Below, piece after piece: positions 1-14,150 of a stretch of DNA of 64,000 bases; the stretch's first letter is position 1; each line of letters starts with the position of its first letter. Made by a program: the position numbers and the translations under genes. This stretch comes from Sympetrum striolatum (Eukaryota; Arthropoda; Insecta; Odonata; Libellulidae): assembly GCA_947579665.1 (NCBI GenBank), contig OX388345.1:30657849-30721848 (forward strand), in the 5' to 3' direction. The notes under the pieces are model-generated. The model saw only the letters and a program-made list of their open reading frames with translations, was not told the DNA's origin and did not search any database.

Positions 1-539
1 TTGCAACGACGAATATGACGTAGAAATATAAACAAACATAAGACTTAATGTGTCAACTAAGAAGCTACTTTCATTACTATAATATTGTAGATTATTACAG
101 TAGAGTCCTTTTAGTATAAATAATATCGTCTTTTATATGTGGTATGGTTAAGATGTATGAGTTATGTATTAAAAGTTCGTGCACAAATTGTTAGGCTTAA
201 TTGTTTTTGAATAATTATTTCATTTATGTCTTACTCATTACGTTTAAAATTAAATTTAAATTATTTCTGTTTGTTTCTACTTAATTTCGTGATTAAATTC
301 GTTCCCCTACGAACAATACCGATGTCAGACGGTTTAAACAGAGAGAACCCGGAAATCAAACGCAGCCCTTCCGCTAGAAAAGCCTCCCCCAGTCTGTCGC
401 AGACATGCAATTAAGAACACAAATCAAAGGGAAAGATATAAAAAGAAAAAGCACTCCTAATAATGTACCAATTTGCTCGGTGACATATTTGCGCCGTCAA
501 CGTTAGATTCATCAGTTCGATACGCCTCTAATTACGAGG

Positions 540-985
540 ATTGAACACCCTCTTCTCCCTTCCTCGCCTGGGCAAATAGTATCGTTTGGCTTCCGCTCGA
601 TGCCCCCTCTAAAGGGAAAACCCACTACTGTCAACTGCCCATCCACTCACATCCATAACGTTGCCACCTAGCCCCGACGTTTCGGCAAACGGAACACCAA
701 ACCCTTAGCACTAACCCCCTCTAAGAGTACGCTGACATGGGAAAAGTACACCTCATTTTCCCCTGCCGTTCTCCGCGCAACTTTTTCGTTCCCCCTCAGA
801 CAGCACCTTTATCTGCTGAGGCGCCACACATCTTGAGGCCATCGCATCGTCCCCTGGGAGCCTTTTCCGCCCTCGTTTTCCTTACCATTTTCCTCCTCCT
901 CCATTCCATTTCTCATTCTGCGGGTCCAAAAGATCATTCCCATAAAGTCTTCGCTATAAAGTAGAAGCGGAAGTGAAAAAGGGAC
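540..985 (+). other. Pyrimidine-rich, GC-richer block
   Basis: Runs such as CCCCTCTAAAGGG, CCTTACCATTTTCCTCCTCC; strand-asymmetric with C and T on the plus strand. No product recognised. Similar blocks occur at 13.6-14.1, 22.8-23.1, 24.75-25.0, 28.7-29.1 and 30.0-30.4 kb. Confidence 0.4.
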
Positions 986-3900
986 TCCTTTTCCTCGTGG
1001 GGACAAAGTGTTTATTCATTTTTTGTCGCTCGTAAATCACCCCATCGTTTCCATCTCTCGGTATTATTAAGGGAAGGAGAATAATTTAATTTTGTCCAAG
1101 AATTTAAAGGCTGATTCTTATCTATGGGAATATGCAGATGTAACTAGAATGATATCAATCCTTACCAATAATTATTTTATTTTATCGTTACACTTCTTTA
1201 ATGATGCCAATGAACTCTAGCTGTTCTAGAATAAGCTGCTAGTCAGCCCTACTAGTTTTGCATCGTTACTAGGCTGTTTCCACGAGTATACAATTTTTAG
1301 AACAATTTTACCCTTTCATTACCATGCGAAACAAAATTTTCTTAAAAAAAAATTCTCCGGTTTTAACTAGAAGGAACCAAATAAGCATCAAATTCAGTTA
1401 CAAAATCTATACAATATTCCACATAAATAAATATTGTATTCTAAAACCATCAAAAATTCAAAGCGATTGTATAAAAACCTTTTGCTACTAATTTAATTTA
1501 TTATTAAATGGAAATAGAATAAATTATAGATCCTTGTATCATATCCTGGTCGATTTAATAAGTTTTTTATCGCAGAAATGTTCCTACTCTGCATTAATTT
1601 GTGGTTCAAGGTAAACATTTCTACGATTAAATTCCTTCAGTTGTGATTCTGATCAGTTAAAGATTCATAGCTATTGTTCCGAGACATTTTACAATTAAGA
1701 AGGGTTTTTAATCAAACTCAAATAAATATTTATCACGCCCAGAGCAAATCAAAGCTATTCTCTTCTCTTGCAATTAAAACGAGCGTGGCATCTTAAGAGA
1801 AAAATGTTCATTTTTAATGCCATTATTTCCTGCTTGTTATCAAGTAAGTTTACTGAGAGTGAAAATGAACCACGGCGCAACAAACCCGATGAGAATCACT
1901 AAGCAAAACGAGCATTTACTAGAGTTTTCTGGTAGTATTTCAAAGGTTGATACTCCATGGGCAAAGTACCATACTCTCAACATGACCCCTATAATCTCCT
2001 TGATCTGCTGTTTTCCTGTATTCTCCTGTTTCCTTAGAAACGCCAATAAAAAGTAACTCGGCAGCTTCTTTTGAGCCATTTACATTTTTCAGGAAATAAA
2101 TATGTATCTCGTACGAATCTTTCAAGAGGAAGGATTTCACTACGACTCTATCTATGTGCAATATCTTATTCCCATTCCGCGAGAGTATACACCTTTCACT
2201 TTCGATGGAGGATTATCCTGGCTTTTTATTATTGATTATGAGAAAATACTATTTTGGAGGTTTAAGAAGCGCCATCTACATCTCCTCTTCGAAGAAAAAC
2301 TCTCGTGTTCATCCTCTTACAGATTTTTTGAGTGTCGATATCAAAGAACTCGGCCAACGATGTCTTTCCAAGAAATAAATCTCACCACCGCTGCAGATAT
2401 GAGGGCTAATACGTCTAAAAGGATATTTTAAAGATGATTTTATCCGAAAATAATGGAAATCTCTTCTGCTATAGTATAAGAGATAATATACCATACAAAG
2501 AAAAATGCCATACCATAAGAAGAAAATGTTGGAAGTAACTATTGCCAAATGAGTTGAAGGAAATTTAGGGTGCGTGTTCCCAAATATAGTCTAAAAAAAC
2601 CTACTTTGTAAGACAATTCATAGTGTTGATGAATATCTGAATGACAGAAATACTTGATTGTGTATTTGTATGTGTATGTGTATACCTGTAAGTGTATCCT
2701 GCTGCAACCACTGTATTGCAAGTATCTTTGGTGTATATTTATATAAATGGGAGTTCAAAAAATCAGCTATGATAAGGCAGATTAATATTGTAATTTAGAC
2801 TTTTTTATTTACATAACTAATTAGTATAAGCATTAACTATGTAATGAACAATTTTATGTATCCTGTACATACTTATACGTCGTTGTACCAATAAAGTTAT
2901 TATTAAAGGCCATTTTCACTGACTCAGAGACACTGACTGAGATGAATGAAAAAGTGCATTGTATATAATTGTATGGTTCATAATAGATGTACGAATATTA
3001 ATTGATAATAACACAATAGGGTGATAAAACTTGTACCATTCCACAGAAGCTCTGCCTTTCTATCTTGTGTTTTATCAATAAATCTTAAGAGATATTATGA
3101 ATTTCAGCCAGATATCATTTTCCATGTTCGATTGCATTAAAAATGGATGATTTTATTTACAGAGCACTGAATATTATCGTCATCGTCTGTCAAAAATTAA
3201 ATCTTATATTTTAATATAATTTTTACATTCCTTACAAGATTAGTAACCAAAGATGAATACAACATTATGAATTTACTTTCACTCTTTCGGTCAAGGCATG
3301 AAGCGTAAATAGCGAGATAAATAGTTCAATGAATGTAATTAACAGCTACCGCCAAAGTACGTTTCAGAGTACTATCAAAAGTATTCACCGTGGAAACAGA
3401 CAGTGGAAGGTAGAATAGCAAATTTAAAGAAATATAATTAAATGTACATTTTACCATTAGATATCGAAAGATAAATTCGCGGAGCAATTTGAATATCCAG
3501 TATACATTGAACTAATTTTAATTCTAAAAGGATAGATAAAAAATGTTTAATTGAATTTAATATTTAAATGTCATTATTTATAAGCTTTTAGAAACCGTTT
3601 TACCCCATTGAAATTCCAGGAATACCGGAAAACATCAATTTCCCGATGAAAGTAATTAAAGCAACAGATGGAACTCCAATACAATATTGATTGTGTCAAA
3701 GGAATAAAAATTAGTATGGCGGCTTGTCTTTGATCCAAAATCCAAAAACGGTTAAAAATTGAAAATTGAAACGTTCTCCATCATTTCATAATTATAAATT
3801 GAAACTACTTTCGTGAAATAACAATTTTAACAATTACCTTCATTCTCTCTTAACTATTTAGATAATTACGAAAATTTCATCATATATGATATTTCATACT

Positions 3901-4700
3901 ATTTCCATACCGAATAAAAAATGTGAATTACCATATATTTAGCGATCCTATTATTTAATCAAATCTTTCCATAACTACTCTCTCATGACACAACTGGGTT
4001 CTTCTAAATACCAAAATAAATCATTCAACAAATTTGTCACTTTTCAATTATAATACAATTACGACCAAGGCTAATTAATTATTAACATTATAGCGTAACA
4101 TCATCAACAGGTGGCCTTTTAGTAAGGTCACGCATCAAAATTTAACACTTCATCTATCGAGCGTGGAAATCAACATAAAAAATTGCAGTTAAGGCAGCGA
4201 GAGCCGTAAAAAGGTTATAACTACTAATAATATAGCCAATATCATTTTACAAATTTATTTTTTGAATCGTTCAGGAAATCACAATATTAGTTTGCCAGAA
4301 CCATATTTTACCAGAAGAAAGCACTAGCTAAAATTGTCACCTTTCCTAAAATTTGTGAAATAAGAAAATATATAATACAAAAACATTTACGATGCTAATC
4401 GAGCAAATTACGATGCTATCATGCATTTATGGGTATTTAATTTCGATGCTATAGTTATTTAAAAACTCAAATGTAAAAATTTACATCTTAACGGCATTTA
4501 ATGCCTCATTTTCAGTTGAGCAAGACTGATAGAGAATGCAAATATATAAATCGTCCTTAGTTCGACGCCTGTCCATCAAAATTTTACCGTTAGAGACACA
4601 TCGAGATCGACTTAGAATAATAGTTTAGGTAAATCCTATGAAAATAAATAAATGTTACCCGATATAAAGATTTAATTTATGTTATCCGTGAATTTACGCA
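985..4700. other. AT-rich sequence without recognised features
   Basis: Simple AT-rich DNA. Frames of up to 109 codons near 2.1-2.4 kb overlap on both strands and show no domain. Nothing else seen. Confidence 0.5.
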
Positions 4701-4789
4701 TAGGACTCATCCAAGGGCGACGCTGGGCTCGATTCTAGGTCTCTACTACCATGATACCTTTAAAAATTATGGGATGGTCGGAAAAGAGG

Positions 4790-5492
4790 CCTAAAATTTA
4801 CACAACAACTTTTTAATGTGAAAGTTGTTTTTAATAAGTTTGCAGTTTGCAAGAAACATCTTAATCCCACTGTGGTTCTATCATACATAACATTGCTTCG
4901 TCCAATCTTAGGATACACTTCAGTCGTTTGGAATCCCTGCCACAAAACCAAAATTGAATTAATCAAAAGAGGAAAAAAAAAAGATTCCTCAATTGGTTTT
5001 GTAATATTATAGGTATTGAATATCATGGAAAAGACTATCAAAATTTTTGTAAATATTTCGGTATCCAGGCATTATGGGTGAGACGGAAAAATCTAGATAT
5101 TTACTTTGTCCATTAGGTTTACAAAGGTGTACTTGACTACAGTTCTCACATTGGTCATTTTTTAGTTGCGGTACCCGCACGTATTATTGGCGGTGCCTTT
5201 CGCAAAGAAAAACGTACAAAGGTTTTCGCCAATCCCTCGAATTAGTAGGGCAGTGAGTGAGCTCTGTAACTTCTTCTTTTTCTTAATTGACGATGCCTTG
5301 TATACCGTAAGGAAGAAGGCATATTCGATTTTTACCCTATTTCAATAGCATAACCCATTAAATTTGTTTATTTCGTTTATTTCTCTATTTTTGTAATTTT
5401 ATTCCTCTTTTTCCGTGTTATGTGTCGTCAGATTTCTTAAAGCTCATGTAATTGGGGTCTCCTGTATGGGCTGAATAAATTATTATTATAAT
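4790..5492 (+). mobile_element. 5'-truncated non-LTR retrotransposon (Jockey/CR1-like), 3' end
   Basis: From 4818 the frame reads the conserved end of a reverse transcriptase: LLRPILGYTSVVWNPCHKT, equivalent to the family's RPxLEYASxVWxP. After a 10-A run (4973-4982) it continues in another frame with RFLNWFCNIIGIEYH, then LWVRRKNLDIYF, one stop at 5114, VYKGVLDYSS and VPARII, closing at a stop at 5243-5245. This is the usual order of the LINE C-terminus (QRRF, then RRxxDLxxL, then LYKxLNG, then P). About 230 bases of 3' UTR follow, ending GGGCTGAATAAAT and an ATT-type microsatellite tail. A frameshift and a stop make it inactive. The family is related to the relic at 30.9-31.6 kb; the clade is uncertain. 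Confidence 0.85.
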
Positions 5493-5559
5493 TACTATAT
5501 ATAATTTAATAATATTACATAACTCTTAACTAAATTACGTCACAGCAGATCATCCCCCT

Positions 5560-6130
5560 CTCATTTTGATCTTCATTCCGCAGAGTCGTGAGCAATCATC
5601 GATTGGAAGAAAGCATATAAGGATAAACGAATTAAAAAAGTAAGAACGCGTTTTAAGCGTTGTGCTTGCAGCGGGAGGAATTTCCCTGAAGAGAGGGGGC
5701 GTTGAAAAATAGTGAGGAATTTTCCCTCTGGGGATAATTAGTCTCGATCAATTGGAAGAAGCAGCTTGCAACGCAAACTACGGAACGTCCGCTAATCCAA
5801 TTAAAATTGCGCGATAATTTGGATCGAATTTATGCCCGCGCGAAGCAAACAAACGAGTGGCGAGAGTTTAAAGTTTCATTTAGGGAATCAGTTCCGCTGA
5901 ATCTCGCGTACCCTAAGGAGCAATTTGCTTCCGGGAAACATTACCCGCCTACGAGTAATTCCAAGAAGAGAATTTTAACCAAACAGCACGGTTCCACGAA
6001 TGTATTCACAGTTTATGATTTTTGGTGCTCAAAATATCTCTGCGAAGGATGCACTCGATTGAGATATCTCACCGAAAATTTTGGAAGTGAAGAAAATTTT
6101 ATGTCATTAAAATTATTAATAATTTAGCAA
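5560..6130. other. Balanced-composition island
   Basis: More G+C and CpG than the flanks. A 106-codon frame at 5807-6127 has no recognisable similarity and loses its composition bias near its end. Possible regulatory or unrecognised repeat sequence. Confidence 0.3.
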
Positions 6131-7720
6131 ACAAAATGGTTATTAAATAGCTGATAATTTTTAGAATTATTGCAATATTAATATTTTATTGTAACATGGT
6201 CTAAAAGAGATTTCTAGCACCAGACGCAAAATCAAGTGGAGGTCAATTACATCACTACTGAGGGAATTAACCAGTTCACTTTGAAGAAGATACGCAGAAA
6301 TCAAACCATCCATAACATATATTAGGATGTTAACACCGAAGAAACTTATCTATGTGGTTGAAAGGAATTAATCTTCACTATTCTGATGATATAAAGAACT
6401 TAAATAATACATTATCTACATAATGGTTATGATACTGAAAGTACAAGTTTACAATTATTGTGTTTGTTCAAAATTTGAATCCATAACCTAACTTTAAAGA
6501 ACTATAATTCAATAGCGATTCCATATTATTCAGCTGTAATAATAGATTTGAATGGAAATCACTCTCTATTAAGAAATGAAATATATATTTAGTTAATGCC
6601 TTCCAGAAAGTAACTATTTCATATGTTGAATATATTTATATCCCTTATTAGATTTCAAGAATTTAATTTAATGAATTAATGCTATCTGATAGCATAATGT
6701 TGGACTTGGACAATTAAATGAGATTAAATTGTGCAAAATAAGAATCAACATAAATGATATAAACGTAGACATTATACGCACTCTACAGTTAAAAGACACA
6801 TATCAACTCCTATGACTAGATAAACCCTTGAGTTATCTTGATATATCCCTCTTATAATTATCCTGTATAGTTAGAAGAAAAATCCATTGCCAGATTCCGC
6901 AGTAGCTATTGTCTCGTTCACAACCAGATGGACGATTGTACCGAAGATTGAGGACACTTTTTGTTCGTTTTTTTGCGCTCAATATAAACCTATTATGTGC
7001 TCCAAGTCTCACTTCTAGCCATCCCTTCACAAACAACGTGCTTGACTCACTTGAGTAATGGTTCACTGCTAAATCTTAGAAACTTCTTACTAGACTCTGC
7101 TGTCGACATTATCGACGTTTCGGTAACTTCTCTTATCGTTCAGACTCCATACCCTACTAAAGATTTATTTGATATGCTTCTACTTAAGCTGTTATTTGTT
7201 GCGAAAACTCTTTCGACAAATATTTGTTTTGAAGGGAGCCAGTTTCTGAGATCTATTCATCGTATCTCAGAAGACCTAAATCAATATGTAGACAAATAAA
7301 TAAATCAATTCTCATCTGAAATTATGCGGAAATATTTCTTACTATTAGAAGCAATATCAATAATATAAGAAAAGAGAGAAATGTTGTCACCCCTTGAAAC
7401 ACTGTTAAAATAACAACTTCTAGGCCTTAGTTATTGTAAGGATTTTGGGTACTAATTTCACACTTATTAAGTATGCAATTACTTTATTAATTCCTTAGGT
7501 ATTTTTGCTAGTTTGAGGCCAAATATATTTTTTTTACTTGCCTTAGGGTAAGAGTGCCGAAGGCAAAAAACAGTCCTGCATTGAACGGAGATTCTCGTTA
7601 ACTAATTATGTCATCGGTAGAGTGATGAAAAAATAACTGAAAGAATATTTTGAGCAAATGAAAGTATAAAATAAGATTTAGAGTAATGTTTCCAACATTA
7701 TGAGTTTACGATGAATATAT
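6130..7720. other. AT-rich sequence without recognised features
   Basis: A 100-codon frame at 6997-7299 shows no domain and ends in AT-rich sequence. Nothing else was recognised. Confidence 0.5.
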
Positions 7721-7728
7721 ATTAATAA

Positions 7729-7998
7729 TTTCGTTTCTCTACACCTTTTTCCCATATTTTATGGGGTCGGCTGATGAGTATGGGGGATGGTTTTAGTGGT
7801 GATGAGAATGAAGTTGGTTTTGGCGATGAATACGCGAATTTTACGGCCGGATGCCCTTCCTTCCACCTTCCCTGCACGGAAAAGTCAGACAAACACGCAA
7901 ACATTCCTTGATCAGAAAAACCCCGGTATTTGAACCCGGGGCCTTGGGGTTGGAGCGATAGTGCTTTGCAAGCGAACTAGTGGGCCACCAAGGCCGGT
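7729..7998 (-). mobile_element. tRNA-derived SINE
   Basis: On the minus strand the head (from about 7998) carries an A-box-like stretch, TGGTGGCCCACTAGTT, and 45 bases later a B box, GGGTTCAAATACC. That is the spacing of an internal RNA polymerase III promoter. A tRNA-unrelated body follows, with GGGCATCCGGCCGTAAAA near 7845-7862, resembling a 3' segment I recall from RTE-type LINEs and their SINEs. The tail reads CCCCATAAAATATGGGAAAAAGG. AATAATT occurs just outside both ends and could be a target duplication, but this is weak. Confidence 0.7.
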
Positions 7999-7999
7999 A

Positions 8000-8570
8000 A
8001 TACATATGCATAAATAATTCCAAGAACTAAGTATCACTTAATGCCGAAACAGCAATGATTTTGACAAATGACGGATCTTTTAGTAATGAACGTACTCGGA
8101 AATGTACTCGAAATAACAGTGAAACAGAGCAGACTCAATAAAAAGGAAATACTGATAGAAGTGAAATTTTTGGGAATGGATTCCTGCAAAGAACAAGACT
8201 TTTCCATGAACTCTAAAAATGATTTCGTTATTCTGTGAAAATGTATTAAGGTAAAATGAAGAACGAAGATCGAAATAAAGTAAATTTAAATAAACAAAAT
8301 CTGATAATATAGAGAGAAACGTCTTACGTTTTGCGTCAAACCAGAAACACTTAATATTCTTGGACTAATGATCAAAGAAAACAATCATACACCGAAAAGA
8401 ATCATACGAGATAGATATTTTAGATGTCTCCTTATTCATTTCACATTTTAAGGATACAGAAACTTTCTCGTTGAATTAAACTCGTTTCATCCCTAATTAT
8501 AGCTAAGATAAAAAAGTTGGGAACATTTTATTTGACAAACAAACAGAAATAGATTCCCTCGCTTCAATTG
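8000..8570. other. AT-rich sequence without recognised features
   Basis: No repeat structure or coding signal seen. Confidence 0.5.
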
Positions 8571-9110
8571 CGTAAGCCCAAAACAGTGCATTTCGGAAAA
8601 TTAAATCACCAAACGAAGATAAAACTCTCGCTTAAGCTCTCTATTGACTGCCATAATTTGGCACTCCAAACGAGTTTAGGTTGATCAATGACATATAGTC
8701 ACGCGGGTTAAGGAAAAATAGAATTTTCAGTCCATATTCGGCAGATTGGCGAGGTGGCAACGCCTAAACAATCGACGGGCGATGATTATGTATGAAAATC
8801 GATTCTCGCGGCTGGAATTCCCAAAAGCCCCCTCAGAGTGCAAATTGTGTCGTGTTGGCCCATCCAATAAAAGAGCCCATTCGAGCCGATGACAGCGCCA
8901 AACAATGAGCATCAATTTACGGAGTATACATAATTCAGATAAACCGCGAGATACTTCGCGCAACGTGCGAAGTTTAAATCTCCTGTTGTTGACAGACACT
9001 CCAAAGTCCATTGAAATGACTCTTATCTTTTGTGGAGCGTCAAAATAGGGAGTAAATATTCTCAACGCTGGATATACGAGCTTACTCTTCGGTATAAAGC
9101 AACATGCTCC
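8570..9110. other. Balanced-composition island
   Basis: CpG-containing sequence with a 112-codon minus frame (8727-9065) that I do not recognise. No transposon ends. A conserved non-coding element is possible. Confidence 0.3.
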
Positions 9111-11540
9111 CTCGTAATAAGCTGGCAGAAAAAGGGATAAAGATATTATAGGCTTAGAATATTATTTTTCTCAGTTTTCACACGGGGAACAAAGTTAAGA
9201 GGAAGCGAAAAAGAACAAAGTTAAGAATATATGTATTGTACATTTATGATCAGTCCTACGATCATTTAAAATGAATTATTTTTCAAAACAATGTTTGTCT
9301 CTTAAAATAGTAATGTAATTAAAGTGGTTTAAGTAACAGCAGCTAATATTACTGGTTTCATGTCAGCGAAATATGAAGAATTTAAGTTATGCAATGAGAA
9401 TATTTGAATTGCGTCGAAATTCAAGCGGTTTTGTGTAAAATTTACTTCCATATTGTCCAAGAAACTAAATTAGCAATAAATGATACAAAAGCTTGGGGAA
9501 GAAGTTTTGAAAGAAAAGACACGATGCCTGGATTTTACACTGTGATTGAGAAGAAGTTAATGGTATGAATACCAAATTAATACACTTTTTTTAAATAAAA
9601 AATAAACGTAAAAAATATAAGAAATAAACAATTTGTAAGGTAATTCTTTATTAACGATACCAATTAATGCAGTCTAATCAATGATATACGTCAAATACTT
9701 ATGGAAAAAGGAAAAATGTATACGAGATGATGACTAATGAGAAGAAGTAAGAGAAATTGCTTTCTTAGCTTTTAAGTTCATATGAAGCTCGATTGCAGTA
9801 TATATTCAAATGAAGGAATCTATTTTCTCGGTATTGCGCTGTTTCAAATTAGTCGAGAATTGCCCAAAAGTTAGGTTCAATTTTATCGTCGAGAATCTCG
9901 ATGAATGGTTTCAGGTGGCAAAATTTTCCTCTTTCACGCACATCCAAATCACCTGATAATCTCTAATAACATATAGAGGGAATATTTAGTGGAATATATT
10001 TAGGTATTAAAGTTGATTACTAGAGGTAAATTCAAACAGTAACTGCGGGGAACGAATTGAAAATGAACTTCAGTCGTGTGCAACCAAATAATCGCTAAAT
10101 TATCATACTGCTGAAATTATTATGATTATAGCGGTATCTGCAACGCGGTTGCATTAGTTTGCTGGTAAACAATTCGCTGTTGATAAAATATTATAAATTG
10201 AAAATTTTCTCCAATTAAATCCATAGAGATTTCAGTATAAATTGAGTCGATTGTTTACCGATAAAGGACAAAATTGCTCCAGCTATTTATTATGATCAAG
10301 TAAACTCTTTAAAAGGAGTTCATGAATAGAGGTTTAGTAATAATGATGAATATAGGAATGAATTCATCGTCAATGAATCCTTGCAAACCATTAAAACACA
10401 AAAAAAATCAAGAAAAGGGGAAAGACCTTCAACAAACAAAACTTACTAACATATATTTCGAGCAAAATTCGGCCTACGTAATGGATCTATTGAGAGCATT
10501 AAATCATAGTTAATAATACAGATATTGAAAATTCGATCTCATACCTGTTTTCTATCTGAATGATTTAAATATCTACTAAATACTCCTATGATAACTCCTT
10601 CTTTACTCGACATTGATTTTAACATTATCATAACTTTTATTTCCATGACTATAACTTTTCCTTTTCAAATATAGAATCTATATGTGGAAAGTAAAAGTTA
10701 CATACTTCTTTGTTTACAAAACATTGTTTTATTTAACAATTCTTCAATTTTGTATTAATTGTCGTGCAACTTAAAAATGCTAATAAACAACTTTCTGTCT
10801 TTTGTTAGTGAATTAAGTATTATGTTATTATGGCTAGCGGGTCTTCGTGCATGCATGTGATATGTTTAGGGGGCCTCAGACGCAAAATATTTAGAAAATC
10901 CTGCTTCATGATCATATTGAGCTGAAAAATATCAATTCCGAAGGTGAATATCAATAAATTAACACATAAAGTCACGTTTAATCGTACTTAAATTGATTTC
11001 AGGGGATGCGTCGATTTCGATAATGCGCTCCAATGTAAACATGGCATTAACTCTTCAACATCATCAGACGTACATAGTAATACGTTTGGCGTTAATCTTT
11101 AGTTCTTCTTCCTGTTGCAGCTTTATTTTCGTATAATATTATATTTTATAAATATATTTTCATTGAGGAAGAGTTGTTACTTGGAGGTTTTGTATTTTTT
11201 AACGTACATGATATCAACTTAAAGCTTAAGAACATTTGTCCCGAATTTTTCACCCGTCATCATTTTTAAAACTGCTAATACTCTCCAAAAATCCAATATA
11301 AAATTCTGCTTAACAACATTTGCTCTTTATATCATTATCATGGATAAAAACCACATGTTATTCCGTTTAAAGTAACCAAAACTTAGCGGAAAAATTGTTA
11401 ATTCAAGCGGAGCGTAAACTCAGAGAAATTTTCTCGTGCAGCCTAATTTACGTCTTTTCTAAAAGTGTTTTTGTTTCTCAAGTGAAAAATACTGGTAGCA
11501 AGCAAAATTAAAATAAAGGTTGACATTTTTATTTATAGTA
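9110..11540. other. AT-rich sequence without recognised features
   Basis: Nothing beyond short AT-rich frames. Confidence 0.5.
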
Positions 11541-12300
11541 CGTTTAGGGCCGATGCCTTGAATGGAACTTTATTGCTTTTCATTTCCGAGAGTAGAATTA
11601 GCGGTGACGAAACGGGGGCTGCGAATAAACCCCATCGGGGCTTGAGGGGTTACAAGTAGTGATCGTTCAAATCCTCAGGTCCCTTGGAATGCTAACATTC
11701 TGCAATGAGGAAACTGCAGTATGTGGAGGCCGACCTTCAGCCCCGAGGATGGGAATGTTGTGATGTTGCCACGGGAGATATATATGCAACCAGGAATGCA
11801 GCAGCGCTTCTAACCCTGCAAAAACTGCACCTCGGAGGGATGCACCCGGTCTTGAAAAGGGAGGAAACACATCGAATGTTTTGCGGATAAAGGAAGAGGC
11901 ACTAATGCTCTTATCAGTCTGGGGAAGGACGAACGTGACCCGCGTTCCGTGTTGTTTCCCTTGCATCACGACGTAACAGACGCATCTTAAATCCATTTCG
12001 CCAGACATCACGAAATTTCCCTTGTGGAAAAGCGAGAGGACTTCACTAGGCACGGAACAGCAAAGAGAACGGCACCGGGGGAAAACAAACATGTAGTTCT
12101 CTACTTAGCTTTGCGATTTACTCTTGGGAGGCGCTGAGCTTTGCCGTTTACTTCGCGACAGATGGATGCTAATGAGATGGGTTGGAATTTTTCGCTGTAA
12201 TTTGTGCTCTTTAAGCGACGAGGCCATCAAAGCCAATGTATTTTGAAACGAATAAATGTATGACATTTTTACAGATTTAAAGCGACTAAATGGCAACAAT
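11540..12300. other. Balanced-composition island with a 141-codon minus frame
   Basis: The frame 12092 to 11667 on the minus strand is among the longest in the window but has no recognisable domain, and the plus strand is also open for 61 codons. A plus-strand reading of the island is equally featureless. Candidate non-coding element rather than a gene. Confidence 0.3.
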
Positions 12301-12375
12301 ATAAATAAAGAGTAGTCCCAACCCTAAGATTAGTAATCAATTTTCAAGCTCATTGGTTACGTGAAAGGAAAAAAA

Positions 12376-12468
12376 AACAATATACTGTAACAAAAACACT
12401 TATACAATTCCATATATAAGTGGTTGAATATTATCGTACATGTGTTTTTGTTACAATAAATTGTATTT
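12376..12468. repeat. Hairpin-forming inverted repeat
   Basis: AACAATATACTGTAACAAAA then ACAC on the left pairs with GTGTTTTTGTTACAATAAAT then TGTATT on the right, around a centre of about 42 bases. Small foldback sequence of unknown origin. Confidence 0.55.
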
Positions 12469-12479
12469 TATGATGGAGC

Positions 12480-13600
12480 TTCTCCAAGTATTATTGAAGC
12501 AGTTCAATTTTATGAAAGAAAAAGTCAAAGGTAGGTCTTAATTTTCAGTTTAAGTAGCAAAATAAGTATTAATGATTGTTGTAGCAGAATTTCCTATGGA
12601 TTTTAAAGTAAACACAAATTTATAAATCTATAAATATAGAGTTTAGAGGGTGAAATTAAGTAATAGAATACGTTGAAGTCGGAATGAACAATCTCAAATA
12701 AAGAATAACTAATGGAATGAATATGATATCTTTATAATGGCACAACGTATCGGGAATTAGCCTGTCAGACTTCCCTAAAATGTTTCAAATGCTTTTGTTG
12801 ATATTTAAAAATAGAAAAACTGAAGTGTGTAAAGGTAAAAACCACTTTCCGATGCTGCGTATTATACTGCGATCTTATAAAACTTATAGAATTCTGATTC
12901 GGCGAGGAAAGCAAAAGGAAATGCTTCACTCCTCAGCTAACCTAATATACCTAATAAACCACATTCTCTTCCCATAACTCTAAGAAGCTAATGGCAGAGG
13001 GAATCAGGCTCTAACCAACCATTAGGCGAAATAATTTACTGACATAAACAGTAAGAAAGGATGGTGAAGTAAAAAGCAAGCAATAAGAGCTTAACGGAAA
13101 ACCAAAAAAGTGATTCTTATTATTTTAGAAAAGTAATTCAATGTGGGAGGAAGTCATATAGGGAAGAAAAATTGAAGATAAAAGAATGATACACCAGTAA
13201 TACATAGACAAAACCCAAAGAGCGGAGGTTTTTAGCGTCTGCTACCCGCCATTCTAAATCAGTGAATCCAGTAATTTTGACTTACTACAAAACTTACTAC
13301 TAACTAACTTGACTATACTAAAAAAAAATTCGTAATTCTATGTAGTATATAATATAATACGTAATGGGTTTTATTATTTATACTATATGTATGTCATTTG
13401 ATACAATATATAAAGTCTGTAAGGTCTTTATTAAGGAGGATATTATATATCATCCTAGGTTTTATGATGATTAGGAAATGTGAAAATATATGTGAACCGT
13501 CATTTTTATCTTTTCTTGATACGAATTTCCAATTCCTGAACCCTAAGGACAGAGTACCACCTTCTTTCAACGAGAGTTGATTTTAGGAGCTTTCCCCTCA
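12480..13600. other. AT-rich sequence without recognised features
   Basis: No repeats or domains recognised. Confidence 0.5.
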
Positions 13601-14150
13601 TCCCCAGATTAAATAGATGCCGCATAAAAAGGGACTCATGGGGGTGAGAAAAAGTATTCGTAATGGACCAGAGTTAGTCTTTCTGTCTGTTTGCCTACCG
13701 CGCACCAAAAACATTCCTCCACATCCTCGTCTCTTCGCATTATCCTCTTCCCCTAACACGTTGGCCATTCCACTCCATCACTCTCCTCAAAATCAGTCCC
13801 CTCCCCTCATCAAGTTGATGAAATTCCTCCCTTGCTCCTGGACACACCACTTCCTCACTTGCACAAAGGCCTTCCTACTCTATGTACTACGTTCCAAAGC
13901 CGTTCTACTTCTTTGCCTCCCCAAGGTCCTCCGTCTGTTACCCCCGCCTACGTCATTGTGTGCACATCGGTTTGCGTTAGCGACTTTCCTTCACCTCCAC
14001 AGAGATGCATCTCTACGGCGTCTTTTTGTAACTTGCGGATCCTAAGATCTCAGAGCTGCCACGTTACGAGAGAGACTTCTTCTAGGATTCAGAAGCATCG
14101 CTCAGACCTGGAATTCCATTCTGTTCCCCGCCCGCGAATCTAAATATTTT
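13600..14150 (+). other. Pyrimidine-rich, GC-richer block
   Basis: C/T-dominated plus strand, open in two frames for 103-142 codons; low-complexity Pro/Ser/Leu-rich readings suggest no real protein. Confidence 0.4.

Noticed and set aside
5807..6127. 106-codon plus frame as an exon
   Set aside because: No similarity recognised and no convincing splice sites at its borders.
11667..12092. 141-codon minus frame as a gene
   Set aside because: No recognised domain, no splice context, and the opposite strand is also open.
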